Both the position numbers and the translations under genes were made by a program. Shown piece after piece: positions 25,561 to 36,689 of a DNA stretch of 64,000 bases. The notes below the pieces were generated by a model. The model was given only the letters and a program-made list of their open reading frames with translations. It had not been told where the DNA came from and did no database searches. Position 1 is the stretch's first letter. Every line of letters begins with the position of its first letter. This stretch comes from Otatea glauca (Eukaryota; Streptophyta; Magnoliopsida; Poales; Poaceae): the NCBI GenBank assembly GCA_036346275.1, contig JAYEVK010000447.1, positions 124,001 to 188,000 on the forward strand, read 5' to 3'.

Positions 25561-25996
25561 TTTTCAATTAAAGGCATGGTTGCGACACCGTGCTTGGGGC
25601 AAGTGTACAACATACCAGGCACACACGCAAAGAAAATCTTAGTATACGCAGACTAAACGTAACTAAACTGAAAGGAAAAACATGCTCAAGCACCGTTGAG
25701 TACTAGGAACCTATCTTATATGGTAGTCTTCTTGGCATAATCTTGACAGCTTGATTCTCACCTTCTTTGGTTGAATCCTTGCAGAGGACACGAGGCTTTG
25801 AGGAGTTTCATGAGATAAGATCAATTTAAATTTCGAATCAATGTTTTAGCAAAGGAGAGGAATAAGAACCTAAGAATATGGCGAGAGGAGACGAAAACTA
25901 TTAAGTACCAATTTGTTGGTTTGATTTAGAAAATAATTTTGAAGACCATGCTAACTAGGATAGCGACCTACAGTCGATATGGCTCGATACTATCTC
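25561..25996 (-). other. Leader and primer-binding site of element C
   Basis: Directly inside the right LTR, the minus strand reads GAGATAGTATCGAGCCAT. This resembles the initiator Met tRNA primer site TGGTATCAGAGC and the GCCAT that normally follows it in Tekay/Del elements, with a few changes. The rest is an untranslated leader. Confidence 0.65.
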
Positions 25997-28814
25997 TGTC
26001 GGGACCCGGATTTGCAAACCAAAACCCTCGTATACCGCACTACCCAGATCACGCTAATGCACACAAGGGAAACATAGATGAAATACCATTCCATACAACG
26101 AATTAACTAAGAAGAAGCAATTTATTATTGAATAAAGCAAACGACCTTAGGGTCAATGTTTACACCATTACGCCTTAAGGGCTTAAGAAACAATTACTAT
26201 TGCAATGAAAAGATAACTTGAGCTATCTGACATGCCACGTGCAATCGTCTGGGAACGCCTTCCTAATCCACGTAGTCTTCATAGAATTCCTCATGATATT
26301 CATTATCTCCTTCAGCAACTGATCAACAAGGGCATAAAGCCGTAAGTACAAAGGTACTCAGCAAGCCGTAGGGAATTGATGCAATATATTCATGCACGGC
26401 TTGACAAGGATGGCTATATATTTCATTTGCAGAAAGTAGTAACTTAAATTGAAATACAATAAATAGATTGAAAGCATATTTATGAAAAGAGAAATAAATA
26501 ACTGATAGATCAATGATAGACAACAAAACAACAGTGAACTCCCCGTTCACATCCCAACAATTCCACATTCCACATTTTATGAAACACTCTATACCCCGTG
26601 TGAAATTCTGCTTTGTCCATGATCATGACGCGCTATTCAATAGTTTTACACTGCAGAGGTTGTACAACTTACCCACAAGACATGACCATCTGCTTGTGCA
26701 ATCGATCTTAACACACTTCCTTTGATGTGTCGCAGAGATATCATGACAAAGCCTTTACAATGCATCGACTTCAGACGCTCGCTAAGGTTTCTCCCTTAGG
26801 GCCCCTCTAGCGCCTTGCGAATCTACCCGTCCATCCTGAACCCACACCACCAACTGGCAAGACTCAAGGCTAGACATTGCAAATTAATCACCTAAGTCCG
26901 TCCTGCCTGCATATGTGGTAGTACGGTTAGGCCCAGTTCAATGGCGCACAAGATTAAGACCTTAATTGTCTCAAGCAAGACCTCCACATCCCAATGTGCT
27001 AGAAAGCACCCCCTTTACTGCACGATCACTTGCCTGAGGGAAAACAATTCGTTTAACCAAGACCAATGGCAAACCTCGCCATGGTACAACAAATTTTACA
27101 ACAAGTGGCTAACGCCACGATTCAATATCTCATTAAGTCAAGATTAACATTATTCAATATGTGACATGAATCCCAATTATATCTAAAGCATGTCTAAGCA
27201 TAGCTACGTAACCCAATGTCGGTATAATGATTATGTCCAACTAGTAATGCCCCAACCTAGGTTTATCAATGGATACATGGCATACAATTAATCAAGGTGG
27301 CATAATGTCAACTAGGTATACATCTACTCCCATTAAATAAGGATTGATATACAAAATAGCATGCAATTGTAATAAAGTAAAATACTTTTGCAAACATAGG
27401 ATCAACATGATCAAAGGATTACGACTTGCCTTGCTGATCTAGTGCTGGGTCTTGGTCTTCAAAGTCTTCGTTCGCTCCCTCGGAATTAGCGTCTACCGGA
27501 AAAGAAGCAATGAAACCAAATATATACAAAACAGAGACTTAAACAAGATCAAAACTGAAAATAAATGGCTCTGCAAGATAGATCTTGATTTTAGAAAAAT
27601 TTAGAAACTTGAATCGCCTCAATCGGAGTTCGTATGAGCGAGAACGGGCTTCTGGAAAATTAAATCAGAGAAAAAGGCTGAAAATCAGAAATTCGGAATT
27701 TCTGGATTTATTTTTGTACTGGAAAATGATTTATTGCGCAATCGCTGACATCATCGGGTTCACGGTGGACTGGGTCCACGGCGCTTCCCGGTTCACCGTG
27801 CACCCTGTGCACGGCTGACGTTGGCGCTTGCGTTGGCGAAAAAGGCTGAGGTGGCGGCTGACGCAGGCGGGTGACTCGGCGCTGACGCGGATTGCCGCGT
27901 GTCGCTCATCTGGCGGGAGGGCTAGATCGGACGGCCGAGAAGCGCTGCTGCGGCGGAGGCGACGCGGCGCGATCTGGGACGCAGGAGCGGAATCGGACGG
28001 TCGAGGTCCACGGCGAGGAACGACGGCGAGGCGGGCGGCGCGGGGCTTACCGGAGGCGAGGAAGACGGACCGGCAAACGGCGAAAGATGGTCGGATCGGG
28101 CGCGGGGCAAGACGGACCGGGGAGAGGGCGACACGAGCAAGGTGAAGGGACCAACGGCGGCAGCTAGAACGCACCGACGGCGAAGGAAGTGGCGGCGGAA
28201 GGTCTCGGCTCGACGGTGATCTTCGGCGAGGTCGCGCGAAGCAACGACGGCGTCTCGGGCGGCGAGAGAGAGGGCAAACGAAGCGGCGCGTGAAGGGGAT
28301 TCTCGGGCAGCGCGCGGTGGCTTAAATAGAGGCCTCGACGACCGTGTCCGACCCGGACTCCGAGACAGCGGCAGACACAGCTTCAACGCGCGGCGCTTAG
28401 GGTCGCAGCATGGCGCTGGGTCGGGCTACCGGGCCGTATAAGGAAAGCGAAGGCCGGGCGAGTAGGCGGAGGAGCGGAGCTGGGGAAACGGGCCAGAGCA
28501 GATTCGACCCGAGGGGCTTTTTGAAATTAAAAACATTTTCCGATTTAAGAAAAATCAAGAAATTCGAATAAATGCAAATAAATTCAAATAAATATCAAAT
28601 AAATTCAGAAAAATCCCCAAAAATACAGAAAAATTCCTTGGAGCACAATGAACCTAACTAAAACTAAAAATCTTTAGTTTGATAAATAGTTTAGTTAAAT
28701 TAAATCCTTTCATTAATAGAAAAATCAAATTAAGCTTGGATTAATTCAAGAAAAGTGCAAATGGTTTATTTTTGAATTCAAACATTCCAAAACTCAAATT
28801 TTTGGGATGTTACA
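25997..28814 (-). repeat. 5' LTR of element C (right copy)
   Basis: This 2,818-bp copy reads TGTAACATCCC to GGGTCCCGACA on the minus strand. It is nearly the same as 18102-20946, with small indels such as those at 26610-26690 and 27860-27880. A TATA-like TATTTAAG lies at 28321-28328 (minus). The open frames in the GC-rich segment 27730-28390 repeat those of the left copy. Confidence 0.9.
28321..28328 (-). promoter_or_regulatory. Predicted TATA box of element C LTR
   Basis: TATTTAAG on the minus strand is followed by a GC-rich, pyrimidine-rich stretch typical of a grass leader. The same octamer is at 20453-20460 in the other LTR. Confidence 0.5.
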
Positions 28815-29410
28815 TTTTCTCAGTTGATGGAGAAGTATGAAAGAATGAATAATCGGTCGGAATATTCTCCTCATTAGTCAGACAATCTATATCAAACTGA
28901 GAACGTAAAGAGAGCGCATCGGAGGTGCCCCTTTTGGCAATTTTGTTGGGAAAGACGAGTAGCATTGCCATCTACATACACATGCCCAATGGAACATTAT
29001 CCTCAAGACAATTAGCCTAGCCGATCGGCCAAAGACAGGTTGCCTGGGTTGATACGAGATCGTCCTAATAAAAGCTACAGGAAACGCGTTCACGAGGGAA
29101 TCTCCAGGCCAAATCAGGTGCCAAACCAGGTTAAGACACAAGAGTCAAATTCTGCTTTTCGTGAAGATTTGGCTGGTAAAATATGTAAGCCAATGAATCC
29201 CAAACCTAGGTGTCCACCTGGTCTTAGCCGATCACAGCGCAAACGGTTGCAAAGGCTAAGAACTCAGGAAATCAGAGAGGCTGATGCTGAGAAATAGAGG
29301 GATCAAATCTTCAATGAACTTCGGCCGATCAAAGTTACTAAGAAAGAATGGAAGAAGAAAGAGCAGGTTGAAGAAGATTCGATTCAGCCGACGACCTGGA
29401 TTCTCCCATG
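28815..29410 (+). pseudogene. gag of element B, second part
   Basis: After element C the gag sequence resumes with FSQLMEKYERM, which matches FSQLLAKYERR in element A near 3170. It contains a second Cys-rich motif near 28925-28990 (CPFWQFCWERRVALP with more Cys and His following), then a very basic region near 29225-29290 (SRSQRKRLQRLRTQE). Stops at 28874-28876, near 29008 and near 29295 break the frame. The basic end and Cys motifs suit the nucleocapsid part of gag. Confidence 0.8.
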
Positions 29411-29576
29411 ATTAGGGATGATACACCTCCGATGGACATCAACATGGTATTTACATTGCCGGCTGAGTTCAAAATTAAAACTGAATTGGCCAAAGAAACT
29501 TTTGCTCAATCATGTTTAGGTGTCCAAAACACAATCTTTGAAAAACCATGAGATGATCATCGGCATCTAAAGCCAT

Positions 29577-29981
29577 TTGAAAGGTTATATAAATGGCAAG
29601 CCAATATCAAGGATGCTGGTGGATGGGGGAGCTATTGTCAATTTGATGGCGTACACCACATGCAAAAAATTGGGTAAGACCGATGAAGATTTAATCAAGA
29701 CTAATATGGTTTTGAATGACTTCACAGGCGATCCCACGGAAGCCAAAGGCATTATGGTCACGGAGTTGACTGTCGGTAATAAGACTTTGCCGACCGCATT
29801 CTTCTTCATTGACGCCAAAGATAATTACAGCGTGCTGCTTGGTCGGGATTGGATTCATACCAATTGCTGCATTCCGTCGACCATGCATCAGGCGCTTGTC
29901 CAATGGAATGGAGGTGACGTTAAAGTTGTCACAGCTGATACATCGGCTCATATCGCTATGGCCAGTTCAGATGCGAATTGA
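29577..29981 (+). pseudogene. Aspartic protease domain, element B
   Basis: A 134-codon open stretch has YINGKPISRMLVDGGAIVNLM at its start. The Asp-Gly-Gly takes the place of the usual Asp-Ser/Thr-Gly catalytic triad, as in many plant Tat elements. A second hydrophobic-Gly motif, YSVLLGRDWIHTN, follows about 80 residues on. It would cleave the Gag-Pol chain. The frame is intact here but is not joined in frame to gag or RT. Confidence 0.82.
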
Positions 29982-30109
29982 CAACACGAAGAGGCTGAAT
30001 GTATATCGGGGAAAACGCTGGATGATTGTGACTTTATTTGCGTTGGTAAGGCAGGATTTATGCCGATCAGTGTCAAGCCAGGCACGTTTGATTGAGCAAA
30101 TGAGGTATT

Positions 30110-31429
30110 ATGCCGATGGGGATAAGAAAAACAGTGAAGGCCCTACAAGACAAAATGCAAAGCTATCGGCAAGTAACAGATAGCTATGAGGCCATCGAGG
30201 ATTTCCAAGAAATCGAGAAGTTGGGTCAAGGCTTCACTTCTACCAATGTGCTTGAAGAAGTCGATATAGGTAGTGGTGATAGGAAAAGACCAACTTTTAT
30301 TAGTGCAAAATTAGATGTAAAATATAAAGAAAAGTTGGTCAAAATTCTTAAAGATTATAAAGATTGTTTTGCTTCGGAGTATCACAAGATGCCTAGTTTA
30401 AGCCGACAACTGGTCGAACATCGGTTGCCTATTAAACCAGGATATCGGCTGTTTAAGCAGTATCCTAGATGCTTTAATCCCACCTTATATAATTTCATAA
30501 AGGAGGAGATAGAACGATTATTAGAGGCAAAATTCATTAGGCCTTACCGATATGCAGAGTGGGTTTCCAATATCGTTCCAGTCATGAAGAAAAACAGAAA
30601 ACTTAGGGTGTGTGTCGACTTTAGAGACTTAAATAAAGCCACACCAAAAGATGAGTATCCGATGCCGATAGCCGATATGCTTATCGATGCTGCATCAGGA
30701 AATAAAATCATAAGTTTTTTAGACGATAATGCCGGGTATAATCAGATATTCATGGCAAAAGCCGATATACGTAAGGCCGCCTTTAGGTGTCCTGATGCAA
30801 TAGGATTATTTGAATGGACGGTTATGACTTTCGGTTTGAAAAACGCCAGGACAACATAGCAAGGAGCCATGAATCTGATTTTTCATGACTTAATCGGCCA
30901 TATTGTTGAAATATACATTGATGACGTTCTGGTAAAGTCTAAAGATGACCTACAGCACTTAGCCGATTTAGAAAAGGCCTTCCAAAACATAAGATTACAT
31001 GGTTTAAAAATGAATCCTTTCAAGTGTGGGTTTGGCGTGTTGGCTGGGTATTTTTTGGGCTTTATGGTCCATGAAAGAGGAATCGAAGTTAATCAAGAAA
31101 GGGTCAAAGCTATAGCCAAAACAAAGCCACCGACATGTAAAAATGAATTGCAGAAGCTGATTGGTAAGATTAATTATCTCCGATGATTTATTTCAAATCT
31201 TTCCGGTCGGATTTGTATGTTCACCCCTCTGCTGAAGTTGAAGGATAATCAAGAGTTTGTTTGGGGAGTTGACCAACAAAAGGCTTTTGATGATATCAAG
31301 GAATACCTGGCCAATCCTCCGGTTCTGGCCACGCCACGGAAAAAAATCCTTTTAAGTTATATATATCGGCCGAGGAGGAAACTATCGGAGCTGTTTTGGC
31401 ACAGAAAGTCGATAGTAAGGAAAGTGTAA
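30110..31429 (+). pseudogene. Reverse transcriptase, element B
   Basis: This holds the RT fingers, palm and connection. Seen in order are HRLPIKPGYR, RKLRVCVDFRDLNKATPKDEYP, FLDDNAGYNQIFMA, a MTFGLKNA segment and the catalytic IYIDDVLVKS near 30908-30937. Only two single stops interrupt it, TAG at 30857-30859 and TGA at 31184-31186, with the frame unchanged. Near 31340 an A-run shifts the frame on the way into RNase H. It copies element RNA into DNA in intact relatives. Confidence 0.88.
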
Positions 31430-32140
31430 TCTTTTATTTAAGCCGACGCCTCCTGGATACTGAGGTTAGGTACCCTTTAGTTGAAAAACTATGTCTGTCC
31501 TTATATTTCTCTTGTACAAAGTTAAGGCATTATATTTTAGCATCAGCTTGTAAGGTAGTCTGCAAAACCGATGTTATAAAGTATATGTTATCAGCTTCAA
31601 TTTTACGAGGTCGACTTGGTAAATGGGCTTATGCCTTAATAAAGTTCGACCTATCATATGAATCGGCTAAGACAGTTAAAGGACAGGTTATAGCCGATTT
31701 TATGACAGGACATGATACCGTCGCCGACCTAGTTTCTGTTGCCCCTTGGCAACTATTTTTTGATGGGTCGGTATGCCGAGAAGGTGATGGTATTGGTATC
31801 GTACTCATATCACCCAAGGGTCATAATTTTGAATTCACATTTTGGTTAAATAGCTGATGTTCAAACAACCAAGCGGAGTACGAGACGTTGCTCAAAGGTT
31901 TACAGTTGTCAGAGAATATCGGAGTAAATATTGTTGAGGCATAAGGTGACTCTATGTTAATCGTACAGCAAGTAAAAGGCGAATACCAATGCTGTGATGA
32001 AGTGTTACTTAAATATTTAGAACAATGCTTCAAAATTGTCGACTCATTTACTTCATTTTCTATCGGTCACATCCCTCGAGAATTGAACGATAGAGCCAAC
32101 GCACTGGCTCAGCAGGTGTCGGGGTACAAGGACTTTAGCC
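31396..32140 (+). pseudogene. Double RNase H region, element B
   Basis: The first RNase H (about 31340-31700) is weathered; it shows FYLSRRLLDTEVRYPLVEKL and a final KGQVIADFM. A second, archaeal-like RNase H follows at about 31740-32130. It has FFDGS near 31759, NNQAEYE near 31867, GDSMLIVQQ near 31948 and NDRANALAQQ near 32087, which give the D-E-D-D acidic set. TGA at 31855-31857 and TAA near 31942 break it. A second RNase H of this kind is a known feature of the plant Tat lineage. Confidence 0.8.
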
Positions 32141-33453
32141 GATATCAGATGACTGAACTAGTGAGCAAAGCTGTCATGTGTGCGGATGCTATCGACTGGA
32201 GAACGCAAATAAGAAATTACCTAATTGACCCATCTAAGCCAACAGAGCGAAAGGTTAGGCAGCAGGCATTGAAGTACATTGTCTTGGATGATATTTTGTA
32301 TTATCGGACGATGGAAGTTTTGCTGTTAAGATGCCTTGGAGACGAAGAGGCGCAAGTGGCAATGGGTGAAGTACATGAAGGTATTTGCGGATCTCATCAA
32401 TCAGCTCAGAAGATGAAATGGATGCTTAGGCGAACGGGATATTTCTGGCCGACAATGTTAGAAGATTGTTTCAGATATTACAAAGGGTGTCAGACTTGTC
32501 AAAAGTTTGGCAACGTTCAGCTAGCACCGACATCGGCTTTACATCCGATTATCAAGCCATGGCCGTTCAGAGGATGGGGGATAGATGTAATCAACCGAAT
32601 ATTTCCTGCTTCAAGTAAAGGTCATAAGTTCATTTTGGTCGCAACTGATTATTTCTCTAAATGGGTTGAAGCTATACCGCTCAAAAAGGTTATGAGTGTT
32701 GAGGCAATCGGGTTTGTTAATAAACACATTATTCATAGGTTTGGAATACCACAAACAATCACGACCGATTAGGGTACTGTGTTTATGTCTAATGAGTTCC
32801 AGAATTATGCGAAGAGTCTAGGGATCAAGTTGCTAAATTCATCCCCGTATTACGATCTGGCTAATGGACAAGCAGAGTCATCTAATAAAACATTGATTAA
32901 GTTAATTAAAAGAAAAATTAACGAGACACCAAGGAATTGGCACTCAACACTATCGGAGTCACTTTGGGTGTATCGGCTAGCTTATCACGGTCCAACAAAG
33001 CTTTCACCTTATCAGTTAGTATATGGCCAAGAAGCCGTTTTACCTGTGGAAATTAACATTGATTCTATACGAATAGCCAGACAAAATGGTTTGTCGGCTC
33101 AAGATTACAACGATCTATTGATCGATAACTTGGATGAATTAGCAGAGTTACGTTTGTCTACACTGGATCGGCTTAAGAAGAATAAGGTCAGAGTTGCAAG
33201 GGCATATAATAAAAAGGTGGTGCCTAAGTCTTTTGATGAAGCCGATTTGGTTTGCAAAACTATATTACCTATTGGTTCCAAAGATAACCGATTTGGAAAA
33301 TGGTCGCCTACGTGGGAAGGACCTTATAAAATTAATCAGCTAGTTCATGAAAATTCATACATAGTTGAGACGTTAGAAGGGTCTATTTTGCCTAAAGCGA
33401 TTAATGGGAAGTACTTGAAAAAATACTATCCTAGTGTCTGGATTGGAGCTTAG
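32141..33453 (+). pseudogene. Integrase, element B
   Basis: The zinc-binding part has HEGICGSHQSAQKM near 32372 and CQTCQKFG near 32491. The core shows GIDVINRIF (first Asp, near 32582), TITTD (second Asp, near 32766) and GQAESSNKTL (Glu, near 32869). One TAG at 32770-32772, directly after the second Asp, is the only break; the frame stays open to 33453. The C-terminal part has WEGPYKINQLVHENSYIVETL, the usual GPY/F region, and there is no chromodomain. This is a nearly complete integrase of the Tat type. Confidence 0.87.
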
Positions 33454-33790
33454 CCAGCTACGAAAAGAAAATCGCTCTGAAAAGCCAAGTTAACTCGATG
33501 TTTGTTAATCGGCTAGAAAGGAGTTAAATTGCATGACAAAGCCAAATATAAAATCGGTCAAACAGCCGATTATAAAACATCAAAGTATTACAATAAATGT
33601 TCCAAAAGAAAGGACCAATCCGACATAAGTTTTCATCATAGAAAGATTAGCATTGAAGACCAGAGCCTGGGAGTCTTGCACCCAAAACCAATAGAGCGCC
33701 GACAGCCTTGGCGATCACGCATTGTACTTCGTCGATTATGCATTCGTCTTCTTTGGCATCCCCTAGCACCGGTATCACTTTAGCCGATTA
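33454..33790 (+). other. Spacer between integrase and antisense gene, element B
   Basis: No coding region is supported. The segment holds several AGCCGAT/ATCGGCT heptamers (33511, 33561 and 33782 regions) and a stretch near 33475-33500 that is also present downstream of gag in element A. Confidence 0.6.
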
Positions 33791-34501
33791 TTTTTTCACA
33801 TTTACCACGGCCATGGCGATGCCAAGTTTTTGCTCCTTGATGCCCGATGCAGTCCTCTCAATGGTTTGTTGGCTTTTTGGAGTTGCTTCTCAGTTTTAGC
33901 CAACTCTTCCAGGAGAAATTTCTTTATAGCCTCAAGCTTTGAGAGGGATTCTTTGCTGGTCTTGAGCAGCTGAGCATCGGCATCGAATTTGCGTTTCTTC
34001 GCCTTGGCGTCAGCAACCAACTCATCCAGAAGCTTCTGATCGACTTCTTGGGCTTCGCGGTGGGCAATTCTGGCCTGGGCTGCCTCCACTTGTGATTTTC
34101 TCTCGTCCAAATGATAGACGTTCAAGAGTGCTTCCATCGCTTCTGGGGGCAGGTTGGCTTCAGCTGCCGCCATGGAATCTCGGATTGACTGGTTGTTGGC
34201 CAGAATCTCCGATTGCGGCTTCATCACCAGGTCGAAGAGCTTGTCGAGCCACTCTTGCATCCCCGGGGCAGAAGTTACTGTAGCCGACGCTTCTTATCTC
34301 TGCGTCAAAATCGTCCGTGGCCATGATCTCTGGATCGTCAAGATTGGCCAACGAGAAATCCAACAAATTGGTTGGGTCAGAAGACTATAGGAGTACTTCA
34401 GTCACCGTGACTGGTGGCGTCAGCAGAGAGGGAGAGAGAACTCCCAAGCAAGCAGCAGGGAGGTCGGCCAAGATTGGCACGACCTGCGCTGACGGTGTCG
34501 G

Positions 34502-34574
34502 CTGTATAAGAAGATAAAGGGTGAGCTAGTGCCTTGAGCATCATCATAAAAATGCTTGAAAAGAACAAACTTAC
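34502..34574 (-). other. Predicted intron 3 of the antisense gene
   Basis: It starts GTAAGTTTG and ends CTTATACAG. It is 73 bp and phase 0 on both sides, leading from ATAG into PTPSAQVV. Confidence 0.72.
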
Positions 34575-34675
34575 CCCTGCAGTAGCCGACGCATGTGGCG
34601 AGCTCTCGCCACTTTGCTCCTGAGGTTTCGAACCTCTTTTTGATGGAGCCTTGGTGTACTTGGTTTTCTTCTTTT

Positions 34676-34750
34676 CTGAAGTAATAATCGGCTAAGAATT
34701 AGTTGCAAAAAGGGATATAAAGAAATGACAGTCGATCATGGTATACTTAC
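34676..34750 (-). other. Predicted intron 2 of the antisense gene
   Basis: It starts GTAAGTATACC, an ideal plant donor, and ends TTACTTCAG. It is 75 bp. Exon 2 ends with one base of a codon and exon 3 supplies two, which keeps a Lys-rich frame open. Confidence 0.75.
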
Positions 34751-34904
34751 TGGGTTGTTTTTTCTCAATGTCCGATAGTGAAAGACTCTGAATGCCCAGG
34801 GTACCTGAAGTGTACCCGGTGAGACCAATCGATTGGTGTGGCCTTTTACCTTGTTGGCCGCTGCCCGATTGGCCAGTAATAGGTTTCTTGCCAGCGGCCT
34901 TGAC

Positions 34905-34986
34905 CTATGAAGCAAACAAAGATCGATCAGTAAACTGTCTTAAGAAAAATAAAGATAAATAAGGAGAAGTTGATTAAAGCCGATAC
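34905..34986 (-). other. Predicted intron 1 of the antisense gene
   Basis: On the minus strand it starts GTATCGG after the codon pair for Val-Glu and ends TTCATAG before GTCAAGGCC. It is 82 bp and pyrimidine-rich toward the acceptor. Reading through it instead leads to a stop within about 20 codons. Confidence 0.7.
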
Positions 34987-36689
34987 CTCGACCGTTATTT
35001 TTTCGAAGCTCATGTTAGTGTAACCCGACGAACTAGCTTCACTGCTAGAATCGCAGTTAGACACTAATGTTGGCTCTGATAGGTCTGGGAAGAATTCCTT
35101 GATTATGATTGACGGAGTTTTTCCCATGTACAATGACTCCACAATAGCTGACCACCATGATGTGAAACCACCCGCCCGACGGGCATTCAGAAAGAAGTGA
35201 GGGAAGCTGCGAAGTTGAAGCTCATCGGCTATTTCTAAAACCAGTTCGGCAGCAGCAGCATTACGAACTCTAGCCATGGGCTGTAGCCGATCAAGAAGTG
35301 GCAGGCTTGGGATTACTTGACCAAAACCTAGCTGTCTTGCATAGACTGAGGGATGGTAAAATTCATATAATGGTTAGAATGTCTGATTCCTGGTATGAAG
35401 GCCGGCATGAAAAACGCATGGAGAGACGGAGAGTTTATATAAGTCCAGGGTCTCTTTAGGCATCAAAGAGCTGTTGGCTTCCAAATGCAAGAAAGAGGGC
35501 CAAGGGAAATCAGCTGTGGAACTGTAACTAAAGAAATCCTGTTGTTTGAAGTATTCAGTGTCTAGTTGCAGGAAGAATGACAAAAATTTTCTACAGCCGA
35601 TAGGTGTGATTTTTGTCTCATTACTAGAGCACATCATGAACCTTTCACCAAAAGATCGGCATTCCCTGAACTGAAAGGGTGCGCCTTCTGGAGTATCATC
35701 TCTTGGGAATGGGGTCCCGTTGGCTAAATTCAAGTTGAAGGGGTGACTGAATAAGCAGTACAACCAGATCTGCTTGAACCACATCGGTCCTCCCACGTTG
35801 CCGATAGTAAAATATTCAAAACCAGTAAAAAGTCGACTTCTTATTACATATAACATCTGATATACATCACCCACAAAGATTTTCCCTAACGCCAGTCGAC
35901 GACCTTCAACGAGCTTTTCTGCTATGACTTGGTAAACTTGAGTGGGCCCAAGAGATACCACACAGAATAGGAAGCGATCCAGCCAAAGGTTAAGGAAGGC
36001 AGCATGTTCTTCATCCGACACAGGCCCATTAACTTTATTATTATTTCTGATGTATTTGGCCCATCCTTCACCCTTCGATGTGACAAGTTTATATCTGGGC
36101 TTACCGCTAAAAGCCGATATTTGTTCACCATCTGGCCTAAGGCAGCAGAGTTGAGCTACACCCAAAAGAGTAGGGCCGATGGGACCAGTGCGAAACAAAA
36201 AAGCATTGAAGCAATCTGATCAGAAATAACAGGCTGTGGCCACTAGGGGCTCGTTGGCTTCTGGATCGGCTAAGGAAAGGGGGATGCACTCGGCTATACC
36301 CATTTTTTCCCATTCACCCCTCTTTTGGGCTGCCACTCTAATAAACCAATTTCTCCACCCTTTGATAGCTGTCGACCAAGCTCTGAAACTTTTATTCCAC
36401 CCTTCTATATTATGACCAGAAGCCGACAACAAAAGACGAGGAATTTCTTGATTTGTGACAGTATTGACATCTAAATTTCCTAAGGGCCCCAAGAAGTATT
36501 GATCATTGCTGTGTGGGATCGGAATGAGTACCTGACTCGAGTCCATTGCATCCAATCTGAAAAGATGATTGAGCTAAGGAACTGTTCTGAAGATTCATCA
36601 AACGAAGAGCTGAAGCCGATTGCAGACGATTCGAGAACTTCAGCGCGTGAAGAATGACTTTGTGGGGGCCGCATTTTTTAGCATGGTGA

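Larger units (their letters stand above)
18102..28814 (-). mobile_element. Element C: Tekay/Del-type chromovirus nested in element B gag
   Basis: Two long, nearly identical direct repeats (18102-20946 and 25997-28814) flank a minus-strand gag-pol with a chromodomain at the integrase C-terminus. The polypurine tract lies beside the left copy and the primer site beside the right copy, so the element reads right to left. It interrupts the gag of element B, with TTTT on both sides (18098-18101 and 28815-28818). The gag of B can be read across this junction if C is removed. High similarity of the two LTRs suggests a fairly recent insertion, yet the coding part has several stops and frame shifts. 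Confidence 0.92.
33802..36674 (-). pseudogene. Antisense spliced gene with plant mobile domain, carried by element B
   Basis: I see four exons on the minus strand: about 36674-34987, 34904-34751, 34675-34575 and 34501 to about 33802. The introns (82, 75 and 73 bp) begin GT and end AG, and the reading frame is kept across all three. Exon 1 encodes a plant mobile domain (aminotransferase-like family): NAFLFRTGPIGPTLLGV near 36200, SFGERFMMCSS near 35650, then YHPSVYARQLGFGQVIPS near 35340. Exon 3 is basic, and the last exon ends in a likely coiled coil (34100-33850). Lesions are a 1-bp shift near 36562, TGA at 36220-36222, TAA at 35374-35376, TAG at 34385-34387 and a shift near 34270. Antisense extra genes are known from Tat-lineage elements. 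The role in the element life cycle is unknown; cellular relatives act in silencing and genome stability. Confidence 0.82.

Noticed and set aside
33508..33899. Plus-strand open frames over the end of the antisense gene
   Set aside because: They lack similarity to anything expected after integrase and overlap the coiled-coil exon on the other strand.
35374..36222. In-frame stops of the antisense gene as recoding sites
   Set aside because: Three different stop codons plus two frame shifts point to simple decay; no recoding signal was seen.
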